Below are positions 8,563-16,992 of a stretch of DNA of 64,000 bases, one piece after another. Within the stretch, counting starts at the first letter, position 1; each line of letters begins with the position of its first letter. Origin of the DNA: Thermoanaerobaculales bacterium. Lineage in GTDB: Bacteria > Acidobacteriota > Thermoanaerobaculia > Thermoanaerobaculales > Sulfomarinibacteraceae. The position numbers and the translations under genes were made by a program. Below the pieces are notes generated by a model, which had not been told where the DNA came from, did not search any database, and worked only from the letters and a program-made list of their open reading frames with translations. The stretch covers positions 642,507 to 706,506 of the forward strand of contig DAOPQC010000001.1 in the NCBI GenBank assembly GCA_035358815.1, given 5' to 3'.

Positions 8563-10002
8563 ATGAGGTCCAGGCAGTGGGTCGTACCATTCATGCTCGG
8601 GTTGTTGGTGAGCGGCATGGTTGCGCCGCTCGGCGCGGCGCAGCCTGACGCCCTCAGGCCCAACATCGTCTACATCCTGGCCGATGACCTCGGGTGGAAG
8701 GACGTGGGCTTCCACGGCTCGGACATCGCGACGCCGAGTCTCGACACGCTCGCGAACAGCGGCGCGCGGCTCGAGCAGTTCTACGCCCAGCCGATGTGCA
8801 CGCCGTCGCGGGCGGCGCTGATGACCGGCCGCTATCCCTTCCGCTACGGCCTGCAGACGGCGGTGATCCCGTCCGCCAGCGAGTACGGCCTCGCCACAGA
8901 CGAGCGGCTGCTGCCCCAGGCGCTCAAGGAGGCGGGCTACTCAACCGCCATCGTCGGCAAGTGGCACCTCGGCCACGGCGACCGCAAGTACTGGCCCCGC
9001 CAGCGCGGCTTCGACCTGCAGTACGGTCCGGTACTCGGTGAGATCGACTACTTCACCCACTCGGCCCACGGGACGGTGGACTGGTACCGGGACAACGAGC
9101 TCGTCGAGGAGGAGGGCTACGTCACCACGCTGCTCGGCGACGAGGCGGTGCGGGTGATCGCCGGACACGATCCGGGCACGCCGCTCTTCCTCTACCTCGC
9201 CTTCACCGCGCCCCACGCGCCGTACCAGGCGCCGCAGTCGTACCTCGACAGGTATGCCCACATCGCCGACCCGAGCCGTCGCGCCTACGCCGCGATGATC
9301 ACGGCCATGGACGAGCAGATCGGCCGGGTGTTGGAGGCGCTCGAGAGGCGAAGCATGCGCGACAGGACGCTGATCGTCTTCTCGAGCGACAACGGCGGCC
9401 CGCGATCCGCCCAGTTCACCGGCGAGATCGACATGTCCGCAAGCTTGATACCGTCGGACAACGGGCCCTGGCGCGACGGCAAGGGCACCCTCTATGAGGG
9501 CGGCACGCGGGTGGTGGCGCTCGCCAACTGGCCTGGACACATCGAGGCGGGCTCGGTCGTGAAGGAGCCGGTCCACATCGTCGACATGTGCCCGACGCTC
9601 GCCGGCCTCGCCGGCGCGACGCTCGCCGCGAGCAAGCCGCTCGACGGCAGGGACGTCTGGCCGACGATCGCAGAGGGCAGGCCCTCGCCCCGGAGCGAGA
9701 TCGTCTACAACGTCGGGCCGTTCTTCGCGGCCGTGCGCCAGGGCGACTGGAAGCTGGTCTGGAAGACGACGCTTCCGTCCAGCCTGGAGCTCTTCGACAT
9801 CGCCCGCGACCCGTCGGAGACGACCAACCTCGCCGCGGAGCAGCCGCAGAAGGTCGCCGATCTGCAGCGGCGGATCGAGGAGCTGGCGCGGGAGAGCGCC
9901 GAGCCGCTCTTCCTGGTGGACGCCCTCGGGGCGACCAAGCACGTCCTGTTCGGCTCGGTCGCCACGCCCGACGAAGAGGAGAACCTCGTCCAGCAGCCAT
10001 GA
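8563..10002 (+). CDS. Exported arylsulfatase (sulfatase family S1, ARSB-like)
   Basis: 479-residue sulfatase with a signal peptide (cleavage near GAAQ, about residue 26). The metal-binding start is PNIVYILADDLGWKDVGFHG (D41, D42), and the active-site motif is MCTPSRAALMTGR with C79, the residue that must be converted to formylglycine. Further conserved blocks are VGKWHLGH, FLYLAFTAPHAPYQAP, SSDNGGP and LYEGGTRVVALANWPG. The motif order and ERLLPQALKEAGYSTAIVGKWHLG are very close to vertebrate arylsulfatase B, so a sulfated sugar is the probable substrate. Start: AGGAGG lies 6-7 bases before ATG 8563. No intact formylglycine-generating enzyme gene is in the window; only a fragment of such a domain occurs near 16.9 kb, so maturation must use an enzyme elsewhere. 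Confidence 0.93.
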   Translation: MRSRQWVVPFMLGLLVSGMVAPLGAAQPDALRPNIVYILADDLGWKDVGFHGSDIATPSLDTLANSGARLEQFYAQPMCTPSRAALMTGRYPFRYGLQTAVIPSASEYGLATDERLLPQALKEAGYSTAIVGKWHLGHGDRKYWPRQRGFDLQYGPVLGEIDYFTHSAHGTVDWYRDNELVEEEGYVTTLLGDEAVRVIAGHDPGTPLFLYLAFTAPHAPYQAPQSYLDRYAHIADPSRRAYAAMITAMDEQIGRVLEALERRSMRDRTLIVFSSDNGGPRSAQFTGEIDMSASLIPSDNGPWRDGKGTLYEGGTRVVALANWPGHIEAGSVVKEPVHIVDMCPTLAGLAGATLAASKPLDGRDVWPTIAEGRPSPRSEIVYNVGPFFAAVRQGDWKLVWKTTLPSSLELFDIARDPSETTNLAAEQPQKVADLQRRIEELARESAEPLFLVDALGATKHVLFGSVATPDEEENLVQQP

Positions 10003-10013
10003 TTGCCTCGTGG

Positions 10014-10087
10014 GTACCACGTATCTCACAGCTTTGTCCTGGCTGCTTCTGGCGTTCGTGCTGTGCACCTCCGCGATACGCGGTGCC
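10014..10087. repeat. Inverted-repeat element, degraded copy 2 of the ACCACGTATCTCA family
   Basis: The left arm ACCACGTATCTCA at 10016-10028 is identical to copy 1 (5607-5619). The right arm has decayed to CCGCGATACGCGGTGCC (10071-10087). It starts 12 bases after the sulfatase stop codon and is followed by the decayed tail fragment at 10100-10157, the same arrangement as copy 1 beside the propeller gene. Confidence 0.6.
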
Positions 10088-10099
10088 TGAGCATCACCG

Positions 10100-10157
10100 G
10101 CGGCGCCGCCGCGTCCCGAGCTGAGGCGTCGCCGGATCCGGAGCAGTCGGCGAACGA
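10100..10157 (-). pseudogene. Decayed 3' end of a FESGD-tail gene
   Basis: The minus strand reads APSFADCSGSGDASARDAAA, which aligns with the tails ending in FADGFESGDTSAWSATVP; at DNA level TTCGCCGACT and TCCGGCGACGCCTC are preserved. There is no stop at the expected place and no upstream propeller or other body. It sits next to repeat copy 2 exactly as the intact tail of the propeller gene sits next to copy 1, so it is most simply a decayed duplicate. Confidence 0.45.
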
Positions 10158-10218
10158 CGGCGCGGCATGGAATCGCCTCGCTCGTTGACCCGCCGGGGTC
10201 GCCGGCAGCCGCCTGGTG

Positions 10219-10325
10219 ACGGTTCCAGTGCGAGCCGGACCTTGATGGCGCGGGCGACCTGCTCGAGGGCGGAGTGGGGCAGCTCCTTGAGTCGGACCGT
10301 GAGCCGGCCCGTGCCGACCGCCGAG
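10219..10325 (-). pseudogene. Toxin-like C-terminal remnant B
   Basis: The minus strand reads TSAVGTGRLTVRLKELPHSA and then LEQVARAIKVRLALEPSPGG. Its core LxELxxSxLxQVARAIKVxLAxEP is the same as remnant A at 7010-7141, and the DNA over CTTGATGGCGCGGGCGACCT (plus strand) is identical in both. It follows the HicB gene on the same strand. Possibly a PemK/MazF-type C-terminus; the N-terminal part is missing. Confidence 0.35.
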
Positions 10326-10364
10326 GTGCGGTCGGACGTCGCCTTTCGCCGTCTGCCCCCGATG

Positions 10365-10601
10365 TCAACCGAGGCGACGCCCGGGTGCGGCTGCGCGACG
10401 TTGGCTCTCGAGCCTGGTCAGCTCGCGCGCCGCCTCGAGCACGAACCGGATGGCCTGCCCGAGGCTGTCGGGAGCGTCCTCCTCGGTGGCGCCGTGGTCG
10501 TGGGCACCGGGGCGCGTCTCGACGAGGCCGATCCACCCGCCGGCGACCTGCCGGAAGACCCCGGTGAAGTGCGAGTCCGCGACGTAGCGCTCGCTGGGCA
10601 C
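10365..10601 (-). CDS. Orphan HicB-family antitoxin-like protein
   Basis: A 78-residue protein of the HicB partial-RNase-H fold: SHFTGVFRQVAGGWIGLVET, then RPGAHDHGATEEDAPDSLGQ, then AIRFVLEAARELTRLE. The pattern GGWIGxVExxPGAxxxGATxEdAxxSLxxAI is typical of HicB antitoxins, which bind and neutralise HicA mRNA interferases. The GTG at 10601 gives the natural family start; a longer frame from ATG 10664 has an atypical extension. No HicA gene (about 60 residues, dsRBD-like with a catalytic His) is adjacent; downstream only the toxin-like remnant is seen. Many stand-alone HicB-like proteins exist, so it may be an orphan or a relic of a lost pair. Confidence 0.65.
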   Translation of the reverse strand: MPSERYVADSHFTGVFRQVAGGWIGLVETRPGAHDHGATEEDAPDSLGQAIRFVLEAARELTRLESQRRAAAPGRRLG

Positions 10602-10841
10602 TGACGACCCCCACCGAAGGGCTGCCGAGCTCCCACGCCCGACATTGACCCATGCCGACCACAAGGAGACCTGCGACCTGGCGCGTCAAGCCAGGGTTTC
10701 AAGGGACCGCTTGCGATGCGACCTCACAGTGACCTGTTCGCCTCGAGCGCGGACCTCGACGTGGACAGCCGCCGGTTTGGGGACGTGCACCACCCCCACG
10801 TCATTTCTGCCAGAAGGCGTCGAGGCGCTCACTACCACGCC

Positions 10842-10871
10842 GGGAGGGGCGCGACGCATCGCGCCCCTCCC
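10842..10871 (-). terminator. Strong hairpin, probable terminator of the TSP3-repeat gene
   Basis: A 12-base-pair perfect stem GGGAGGGGCGCG / CGCGCCCCTCCC with a 6-base loop ACGCAT, about 70 bases beyond the stop of the leftward gene at 10943. No long T-run follows on the minus strand, so it is either a weak intrinsic terminator or a 3' stabilising stem. The remaining 10602-10942 interval shows no gene. Confidence 0.55.
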
Positions 10872-10942
10872 ATCGTCTTCATTCCAGGTGCCTGCCCAGA
10901 CCCAGGGGGCCCGGACAGCCCGTTGTCGTCAGGCTCGACCGG

Positions 10943-13657
10943 TCATGGCGCCATCAGGTTGGCGGCGAGCAGGTCGAGGTACTCGCGGAGCTGGATCTGG
11001 GCCGTGCACTCGAGGACCCAGTCGTTGGTGTCAGGGCTCGCGCCGCAGCCGTCGATGCGCATCCGGAGGTTGGACAGCTGCTGCAGCGCGTTCGCCATCT
11101 GCCCAGCCGCGATCCGCCCCTCGATGGCCTCGAGCCGGGCGAGGACCGCCGTGCGCGTCCCCGGCCCCGTGCTTTGGAAGACCTCCGCCGGCAGTGAGTT
11201 GACGTAGTTCTGGATGAAGTCCGGGTCCTGCCCGTCGAGGATGCCGTCGTCGTCGGTGTCGGGGTCGAGCGGGTCCATCCCCGTCGCAACCTCCACTCCG
11301 TCCATGAGCCCGTCGTCGTCGGTGTCCGGGTCGAGGGGATCGGTGCCGTACACGTGGACCTCGTCCCCGTCGCTGAGGCCGTCGTCATCGGTATCGGCAT
11401 CGAGCGGATCGGTGCCGTAGACGTTGACCTCATCGCCGTCGTCGAGGCCGTCGTCATCGGTGTCCGGGTCCAGCGGGTCGGTGCCGTGAACGTTGACCTC
11501 GTCGTCATCGAGCAGGCCGTCGCCGTCGCTGTCCACCGGGAACTCCTCGAGGTACACGTTGAGCTCCCACTCGTACCAGTTGTCGAACTCGTAAGAGTAG
11601 GGCAGGTCGTCGAGCTCGGCGACGAGGGCGTCGTGCTCGGGCCCGTCACATGGCATGTCGTCCAGGCGGAAGGGGAATCCGGCATGGATGATCACGTCGC
11701 ATCGCAGGAGGCACGGCACGACTCCCGCTCCAACGCCGTAGTCCCCGGTTGCCGGATCGCGCGTGAAGGTGACCTCCATGTCCTTGAAGGGGTCGTTGTT
11801 CGGGTCGCCCGGATCGATCGCCAGCCAGGAGATGCAGAAGTCCGGGAACTCGCCCAGGCCGAAGTCAACGTGCTCCGAGAAGTTGTGGTGCGCGACGTGC
11901 TCGTCCAGGCAGTCCTGTTTCGGGTCCCAGGCCCCCTCGCCGACGCCGCCGTCGAAGCCGACGCCGCGGATCGTGAACGGCGCGCCGTCCTCGACGTAGA
12001 AATCGAAGTACGCGTCGGTCAGCGGAACCTCCTCGGGAGCAGTGACGCTTTGCATGAGGGTCCCGCCGCTCGAGTTCAGCGCGTGGCCCGAAAGGCGCAG
12101 CCACTCGTCGGGGCTGCGGTCCAGTCCAACGAAGAAGAACGACATCTCACCCGAGTTGGTGCTCCCGATGCCGTCGTCGTCCTTGTCGGTGTTGAACTGG
12201 GCGCTCTCGAGCGTCAGGCGGAAGTGACGCAGACGTCGCGCTGGCGGCGCGGCCCAGCCGGCCATGATCCTGCGTGCGTAGATGTCCGTGCGCTGGACGC
12301 CGGTCCCAGCGAGTGGGATTGAAACCTGGAGCTTCTTCGGTCCGAAGGCGGCGTCGGCGCACGGGTCGACGCTGGGGTCGCCGACGGCGACATCGACGAT
12401 CTGCGGATCGATGTTGCCGATCGTGTTGCCGGGCCCTTCCTCGAACCACCAGACCGGGACCGCGCCCGCAGAGGGGGCCGGCGGCAGGCAGACCTCGAAG
12501 TCGAAGTTCTCGTCGATCGGCACGCCGACGTGGTCGTTGACGACGTCGTGGCAAGGGTAATCGATGCCCCAGGAGCCGGAGCTGTCGCAGCCCGGGGGAG
12601 TCTCGCCTGGGTTGCCGAAGAACAACGAGCAGCCTTCCGGGTACGGGATGTTGAGGTTGAGGATGTCGTTGAAGTCACTGAGCGCCGGCACGCACTCGGT
12701 CAGCTCCTCGTCGCTCAGCTCCGACGATCCCGGGCAGGTCCGGTTGTCCAGCAGGACCCTCCCTCCGCAAGCGAGGATGTCGGTGATCACTCCGCCCTGA
12801 CCGTGGATGTGGAGGTCGGTCGCGGTGACCGGGATCGGCGCGGCCCCCCCCGGCGGCGTGGCCACCTGCTGGCGCATCGAGGCGATGGCGCGGATCGGGT
12901 GGATCTCCGCCTTGGTTGCCTGCCGCTGTTCGAAAAGGACATCGCAGTCGGCGGGATAGGTCAGGAAGCCACCGGACTGTGCAACGAAGTCAAAACAGGT
13001 CTGTAACTCCTCAGGCGTTAGGGGGAGCTTCTTGGGGTGGCCGCAGTCGAAGATCCAGGAGCCGTTCACCCACACCCGGTCTCCGACGTTCGGCCAGGCC
13101 CACTTGGGGAAGAAGTGAGCCGAACCGTCGCCGGTGTACTCGTTGGCCAGGATGCCCGCCTCCCACTCGACATGCAGGGTGTCGGGGGAGTACGCGGGGT
13201 TGGGAAAGACCTCGTCGATGGTCGGCCCCTCGCCGTTGCTGCTCGAGTTGCCGTTCGACAGCAGGGGCAGGCTCGGGGAGTTCAGGTAGATGGGGTCGGG
13301 ACGGAAGTCGATCGTTACGTCGTGGGAGTCGTGGACGTCCGGGTAGTCCTCCCAGGCGAAGTAGGTCTCGACGACGGTGCCCGATGCCGAACGGAACTCG
13401 GGCAGCGAGCTGTCGCTCTGGTTGACCAGCACCCAGGCGGGGTCCGGGATGTCGCGGTCGGCGAAGAGGCCGCCGATCAGGGGGAGGAAATCGAGGCCGG
13501 ACAGTGCAGAGTCGAGCATGAAGTCATCGCACCGGTTGTCGGATCCGTCGATGAGGTTGCCGTCGAGCTCGATCGACAGGGCCGGCGCGACGGCCCCGAT
13601 CATCACCAGCGAGCAGAGGGCAACGACGCAGTAACGCAGCGGGTTCCTCGGGTTCAC
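10943..13657 (-). CDS. Large secreted calcium-binding protein with thrombospondin type 3 repeats
   Basis: 904-residue exported protein. Signal peptide VNPRNPLRYCVVALCSLVMI... is cleaved near APALS (about residue 28). The long central part (30-700) has no family I recognise but contains about a dozen cysteines and YPADC / YPEGC motifs, suggesting disulfide-bonded domains. Residues about 705-814 hold five thrombospondin type 3 repeats (DTDDDGLxDGDEVxxYGTDPLDP), a rigid calcium-binding spacer. The last 90 residues are a helical FIVAR-like end (LARLEAIEGRIAAGQMANAL, then LRMRIDGCG). Unlike its neighbours it has no FESGD-type tail. The GTG at 13657 is preceded by AGGAG five bases away and starts a good signal peptide. 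Likely an extracellular adhesin or scaffold; role unknown. Confidence 0.8.
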   Translation of the reverse strand: MNPRNPLRYCVVALCSLVMIGAVAPALSIELDGNLIDGSDNRCDDFMLDSALSGLDFLPLIGGLFADRDIPDPAWVLVNQSDSSLPEFRSASGTVVETYFAWEDYPDVHDSHDVTIDFRPDPIYLNSPSLPLLSNGNSSSNGEGPTIDEVFPNPAYSPDTLHVEWEAGILANEYTGDGSAHFFPKWAWPNVGDRVWVNGSWIFDCGHPKKLPLTPEELQTCFDFVAQSGGFLTYPADCDVLFEQRQATKAEIHPIRAIASMRQQVATPPGGAAPIPVTATDLHIHGQGGVITDILACGGRVLLDNRTCPGSSELSDEELTECVPALSDFNDILNLNIPYPEGCSLFFGNPGETPPGCDSSGSWGIDYPCHDVVNDHVGVPIDENFDFEVCLPPAPSAGAVPVWWFEEGPGNTIGNIDPQIVDVAVGDPSVDPCADAAFGPKKLQVSIPLAGTGVQRTDIYARRIMAGWAAPPARRLRHFRLTLESAQFNTDKDDDGIGSTNSGEMSFFFVGLDRSPDEWLRLSGHALNSSGGTLMQSVTAPEEVPLTDAYFDFYVEDGAPFTIRGVGFDGGVGEGAWDPKQDCLDEHVAHHNFSEHVDFGLGEFPDFCISWLAIDPGDPNNDPFKDMEVTFTRDPATGDYGVGAGVVPCLLRCDVIIHAGFPFRLDDMPCDGPEHDALVAELDDLPYSYEFDNWYEWELNVYLEEFPVDSDGDGLLDDDEVNVHGTDPLDPDTDDDGLDDGDEVNVYGTDPLDADTDDDGLSDGDEVHVYGTDPLDPDTDDDGLMDGVEVATGMDPLDPDTDDDGILDGQDPDFIQNYVNSLPAEVFQSTGPGTRTAVLARLEAIEGRIAAGQMANALQQLSNLRMRIDGCGASPDTNDWVLECTAQIQLREYLDLLAANLMAP

Positions 13658-13881
13658 GGATGCTCCTTTCGTCCCTGCCAACTCTCGTGGCAGGCGGGCT
13701 CGGGTTGGGCCAGGGATTGAATGAATCACGCATCAAATTGATACGCAGTATCGGATTCGAGTCGCGTTCCTGCTACCCCCAAATGGGGGCAGCCGGAAGA
13801 TCGATCGGGGCCGAAACTAGACAGGAAGGCGAAGCCTGCACTTGCCCAGCGCGGCGCGCCGACAGGCGATGGAGTCGACCG

Positions 13882-15255
13882 ATGAAGCGGACCCTGCAGA
13901 TGGTGGTGTTGATCGGAGCGGGCGCGCGGCTCGTCGCGGCGGGCGCCGGCGAGAGCCGTGCGCTGCTGGTGTACGGCTCGGACGTGCTCGGCGTGCCGGG
14001 CGCGGCGGTGACCCTGAGCGTCGGCGTCGAAGAGGCGCCGGACGGGGCGGGCTTCGGCCGGCCCGTGGCGGGTGAAGCCGTGGAGTTCCTCCTGTATGCG
14101 GTCGGTGGGCAAAGGTTGGCTGATCCCGCGCCCATCGGGACGGCGGAGACCGACGGCGAGGGGCGCGCGACCCTTGGGTGGAGCCCGAAGGCGTGGTCGG
14201 GACCTGCCGGAACCGGCAGCTTCGAGGTTGGAGCCCGGCTGGCGCGGGTCTCCGTCGTTCAGGCTCGGATGGAGGTGGTGGTGCCTCCGGCCGAGCGGCC
14301 TCTGCTGCTGGTCAAGCTCGACGTCACCCGTTCGGTCCAGTCGGATGCGCCGGGCTCCGCAGTCAAGAGCGTCGAGGGCTCCGGCTCGACCGTGCTCTTG
14401 GAACTCGCGGAGCGGAACCAGTTGGTGTATCTGTCCGAGGTCGAGGGGAGAGCGGCGGCCGAGTTCAAGGCCTGGATGAAGCGGCGCGGCCTGCCCCCCG
14501 GGCCGGTTCTCCTGCTCGCGGACGACGCGGCCTCGCTCAGTCCGGAGGAGCGCCATGCGAAGCGGGTGCGGGAGCTGGTCCAGGCGAACCCGCGGATCGC
14601 GATCGGCCTCGGCGCCACAGCGGCCGACGCTCGAGCGTTCGTGGCCAGCGGCCTCGCCGCGGTCATCGTGCCGGCGGACCTGGATGCCGTCGGCGAGCTG
14701 CCGGACGGCGCGTTCGCGACCTCGAGCTGGGCGAGCGCTTACGCTGCGCTGCGCCAGTGCGAGATGAGCGGCGAGCTGCTGCGCAACCTCGGCCGCGGAG
14801 GCGAGGAGGCGCGCGAGGCGCAGCGCCGGCTCGAGCGACTGGGTCGAGCGGGGGCGGCCTGTGTCGACCGGCTGCGGGAGGATCCCGAGTTCCGCTCGGC
14901 TGCCATCTACGTCAGCGGCATGCTGCGGGGGGGCGACGGCCTCTGGGCCGCGGTCGACGTGAGCTCGTCCGACGCAGTGAGGGACTCGCTCCTGGCGGCG
15001 TGGCGATTCGGCGATCCGAGCGTGATCGAACAGCTGTACGACGAACCCCCGGTGGGCGAGGCGGACCCAGTCCCCGCATTTGACCGGTGGGAATCCCTCG
15101 GCGAGCCGCGCGACCTCGGCGCCGCCGGCGTCGTGCACACGGTCCGGCTCACCGGCGAGGACGGGATGAGTGGGACCTACGAGATCACGTGCGTCCGACA
15201 GCCCGACGCGACGTGGCGAATCCGGGGCGTCGAGCCAGCGTCAGGCGTCACCTAA
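13882..15255 (+). CDS. Secreted two-domain protein: Ig-like domain plus degenerate HAD/LNS2-like domain
   Basis: 457 residues with an N-terminal export signal (MKRTLQMVVLIGAGARLVAAGAGE). Residues 28-125 look like a bacterial Ig-like fold (LVYGSDVLGVPGAAVTLSVG ... TAETDGEGRATLGW). Residues about 140-290 follow the topology of the LNS2/APP1-type HAD phosphatases: LLVKLDVTRSV at the place of motif I, then LVYLSEVEGRAAAEFKAWMK, RRGLPPGPVLLLADD, then KRVRELVQANPRIAIGLGAT. However, the DxDxT/V catalytic aspartates are not present (KLDVTRS retains one Asp), so catalysis is doubtful. The remainder is helical and ends in a small beta domain (YEITCVRQPDATWRIRGVEP). Start ATG 13882 has GGAG seven bases before it. 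It ends overlapping the convergent LuxR gene by four bases. Confidence 0.6.
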   Translation: MKRTLQMVVLIGAGARLVAAGAGESRALLVYGSDVLGVPGAAVTLSVGVEEAPDGAGFGRPVAGEAVEFLLYAVGGQRLADPAPIGTAETDGEGRATLGWSPKAWSGPAGTGSFEVGARLARVSVVQARMEVVVPPAERPLLLVKLDVTRSVQSDAPGSAVKSVEGSGSTVLLELAERNQLVYLSEVEGRAAAEFKAWMKRRGLPPGPVLLLADDAASLSPEERHAKRVRELVQANPRIAIGLGATAADARAFVASGLAAVIVPADLDAVGELPDGAFATSSWASAYAALRQCEMSGELLRNLGRGGEEAREAQRRLERLGRAGAACVDRLREDPEFRSAAIYVSGMLRGGDGLWAAVDVSSSDAVRDSLLAAWRFGDPSVIEQLYDEPPVGEADPVPAFDRWESLGEPRDLGAAGVVHTVRLTGEDGMSGTYEITCVRQPDATWRIRGVEPASGVT

Positions 15256-16463
15256 GTGCGGCGTCGCCTGACGGCGATCCGCCGGTCGATCGCTTCCGGT
15301 GCGACCTCGAGCGGACGGACGTCGTCGGCGACGGCCGCGAGCGGGACCAACCCCGAGAGGACCACTCGGACCAGGTCGGACTGGCGCTGAGCGCCGGTCT
15401 TGCGAAGGACCCGCTTCAGGTAGGAGCGGGCAGTGCCCTCGGTGATCTCGAGCCGGTCCGCCGCCTCGCGCAGCCGGCTGCCGGCCATCAGCCCCTCGGC
15501 GAGGCGTGCCTCGGCCGGTGTCAGCCGGTACAGGCGCCGCAACGCCTCGCCCGGCGTCCTCACCACCTGCGCCGGATCGCACACGAAGACCACCGCCATC
15601 AGCCGGTTGAGGATGCCGTTGGGAGCGCCGTTTCGAGCCGGCAGCGGGGCGACGAGCACCGAGTACGGGTCGGCGGCGGTGCGCCGGGGCACCATCGTGA
15701 CGCCGCCGAACCGCCCATCGCCATCGCCGCTCGCCGCCCGCCGCAGCAGCTCTCGCAGCTCGCGATTGGCAGCCGGGCGCTCCGCCATCAGCTGTCGCCG
15801 GTGCGTGAACAGACCGTCCGCTCGTCGCAGGATCCCCTCCGCCGTGCGATTGCACCACACGATGACGCCGTCGCCTTCAGTCAAGATCACCCCGGTCGGC
15901 CAGCGGTCGTGGATGCTCTTGAGCGCCTCGACGTGCGCGTGCATCTCGGCCATCCGGCTGTGGACGAGGGCCGCGTGCGCGAGGTGCGGGAACAGCAGGC
16001 CGAGCGTGGTGGCGTCGCGGGGGTCGAATGGGCCCCGGTCAGCGGAGCGGTGGAAGCCGACGATCGCCGCCACACCCTCGTCCTCCAGGGTGCGCCCGCC
16101 GACGAAGTGGCACATCCCCAGCGGGCTCAGGAAGCCGGTGAAGAACTCGCTGCGCTCGAAGCGCTCCCGGTCGACCAGTTGCTCGCCGACGAAGCACAGC
16201 CCCGCTGGGGACTGCAGCACGGCCTCGGTCAGCCGGTCGATGCGGTGATAGTGCTCCCGGTACCCCCTGCACGCCGCGGAGTCGAACCCGTGGCATCCGA
16301 TCACGTCGAGGCGCCCGGTCGACCGGTCGAGGAGGTGGAAGCTCCCGCTGCACGCCCCCACCAGCTCCGCAATCCACACGATGACGTCCGTCCATCCTTG
16401 CGGCTCGAGCCCGGCCTGGTGGATTGCCGCGATCAACTCCAGAATTTCGGCGGCCGGCACCAC
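15252..16463 (-). CDS. LuxR-family transcriptional regulator with N-terminal sensory region
   Basis: 403 residues: an N-terminal region (10-180) of GAF/PAS-like character (ELVGACSGSFHLLDRSTGRL, GVAAIVGFHRSADRGPFDPR), a PAS-like middle (VILTEGDGVIVWCNRTAEGI), and a C-terminal LuxR HTH (about 325-385: LTPAEARLAEGLMAGSRLRE, AADRLEITEGTARSYLKRVL, RKTGAQRQSDLVRVV). Proteins with this layout ('helix-turn-helix transcriptional regulator' with LuxR C-domain) are one-component regulators; the ligand is unknown. GTG 16463 is chosen for GGAGG seven bases upstream; the next codon is another GTG. The HTH lacks an attached receiver domain, so activation is likely by ligand rather than phosphorylation. It may control the adjacent divergent secreted-protein gene, but no operator is evident. 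Confidence 0.85.
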   Translation of the reverse strand: MVPAAEILELIAAIHQAGLEPQGWTDVIVWIAELVGACSGSFHLLDRSTGRLDVIGCHGFDSAACRGYREHYHRIDRLTEAVLQSPAGLCFVGEQLVDRERFERSEFFTGFLSPLGMCHFVGGRTLEDEGVAAIVGFHRSADRGPFDPRDATTLGLLFPHLAHAALVHSRMAEMHAHVEALKSIHDRWPTGVILTEGDGVIVWCNRTAEGILRRADGLFTHRRQLMAERPAANRELRELLRRAASGDGDGRFGGVTMVPRRTAADPYSVLVAPLPARNGAPNGILNRLMAVVFVCDPAQVVRTPGEALRRLYRLTPAEARLAEGLMAGSRLREAADRLEITEGTARSYLKRVLRKTGAQRQSDLVRVVLSGLVPLAAVADDVRPLEVAPEAIDRRIAVRRRRT

Positions 16464-16860
16464 GACCTCACCTCCGAGTGGAAGGTCTGACGGCCCCGAG
16501 AGGGTCCCGAAGCAGCCCCCCAGCACCCTCCCGACGACAGGTCACCAGGCGTGAGTCGGCGACGCGAGCGTGCGCCGTGAACACCACCGCACGCCCGAGT
16601 TGGCCTGGCTCGGGGCGTTCGATTTGCAAGATGCGTGCCGACTGTGAAGTGAGCTTGCCAGATTTGAGTAATCCTTTCCTTGATATGGTTTAGATCGTCC
16701 GTCAGGGCAAGGCACGCGGTTGCGGGCCGCGTCTCATGATACACTGAGAGACATATGAGACAGTTCGAGACATGGCAGCTGACAGCGGGTGCTGGGCTGG
16801 CCGCATGCCGGTCCGAGCCGCTCAGCGACTCGATGCGCCCCCGTCCACGGTCGGCCGCCG
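16464..16860. other. Intergenic region upstream of the LuxR-type gene
   Basis: A non-coding stretch with locally low GC at 16615-16700 and 16730-16755 (GATATGGTTTAG, TCATGATACACTGAGAGACA), unlike the surrounding DNA, and therefore the likely promoter region of the regulator. CTCATGATACACTGAG contains a CTCA/TGAG dyad that could be an operator. I cannot assign -35/-10 boxes with confidence. Confidence 0.35.
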
Positions 16861-16932
16861 CACACGGTGACCATCAGCCGGCCCTTCGACCTGGCCACGG
16901 CGGAGGTGACCCAGTCCCAGTGGAACGAGCCG
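16861..16932 (+). pseudogene. Fragment of an FGE-sulfatase (SUMF1-like) domain
   Basis: The plus strand reads HTVTISRPFDLATAEVTQSQ then WNEP. This is the characteristic opening of formylglycine-generating-enzyme family domains (HxVxLxRPFxLxxxEVTQxQW), but nothing of the rest of the domain (about 200 residues) follows; the frame runs into the leader of the next gene. It is therefore a remnant of a deleted FGE-like gene. Confidence 0.6.
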
Positions 16933-16992
16933 CGCGCGCGCCATGTTATGGCCCGTGACGACGGTGCCGCCATCGAGGCGGCGGAGGGCCCG

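Noticed and set aside
10365..10664. Complete HicAB toxin-antitoxin operon
   Set aside because: Only a HicB-like protein is present; the downstream frame does not encode a HicA-type dsRBD protein.
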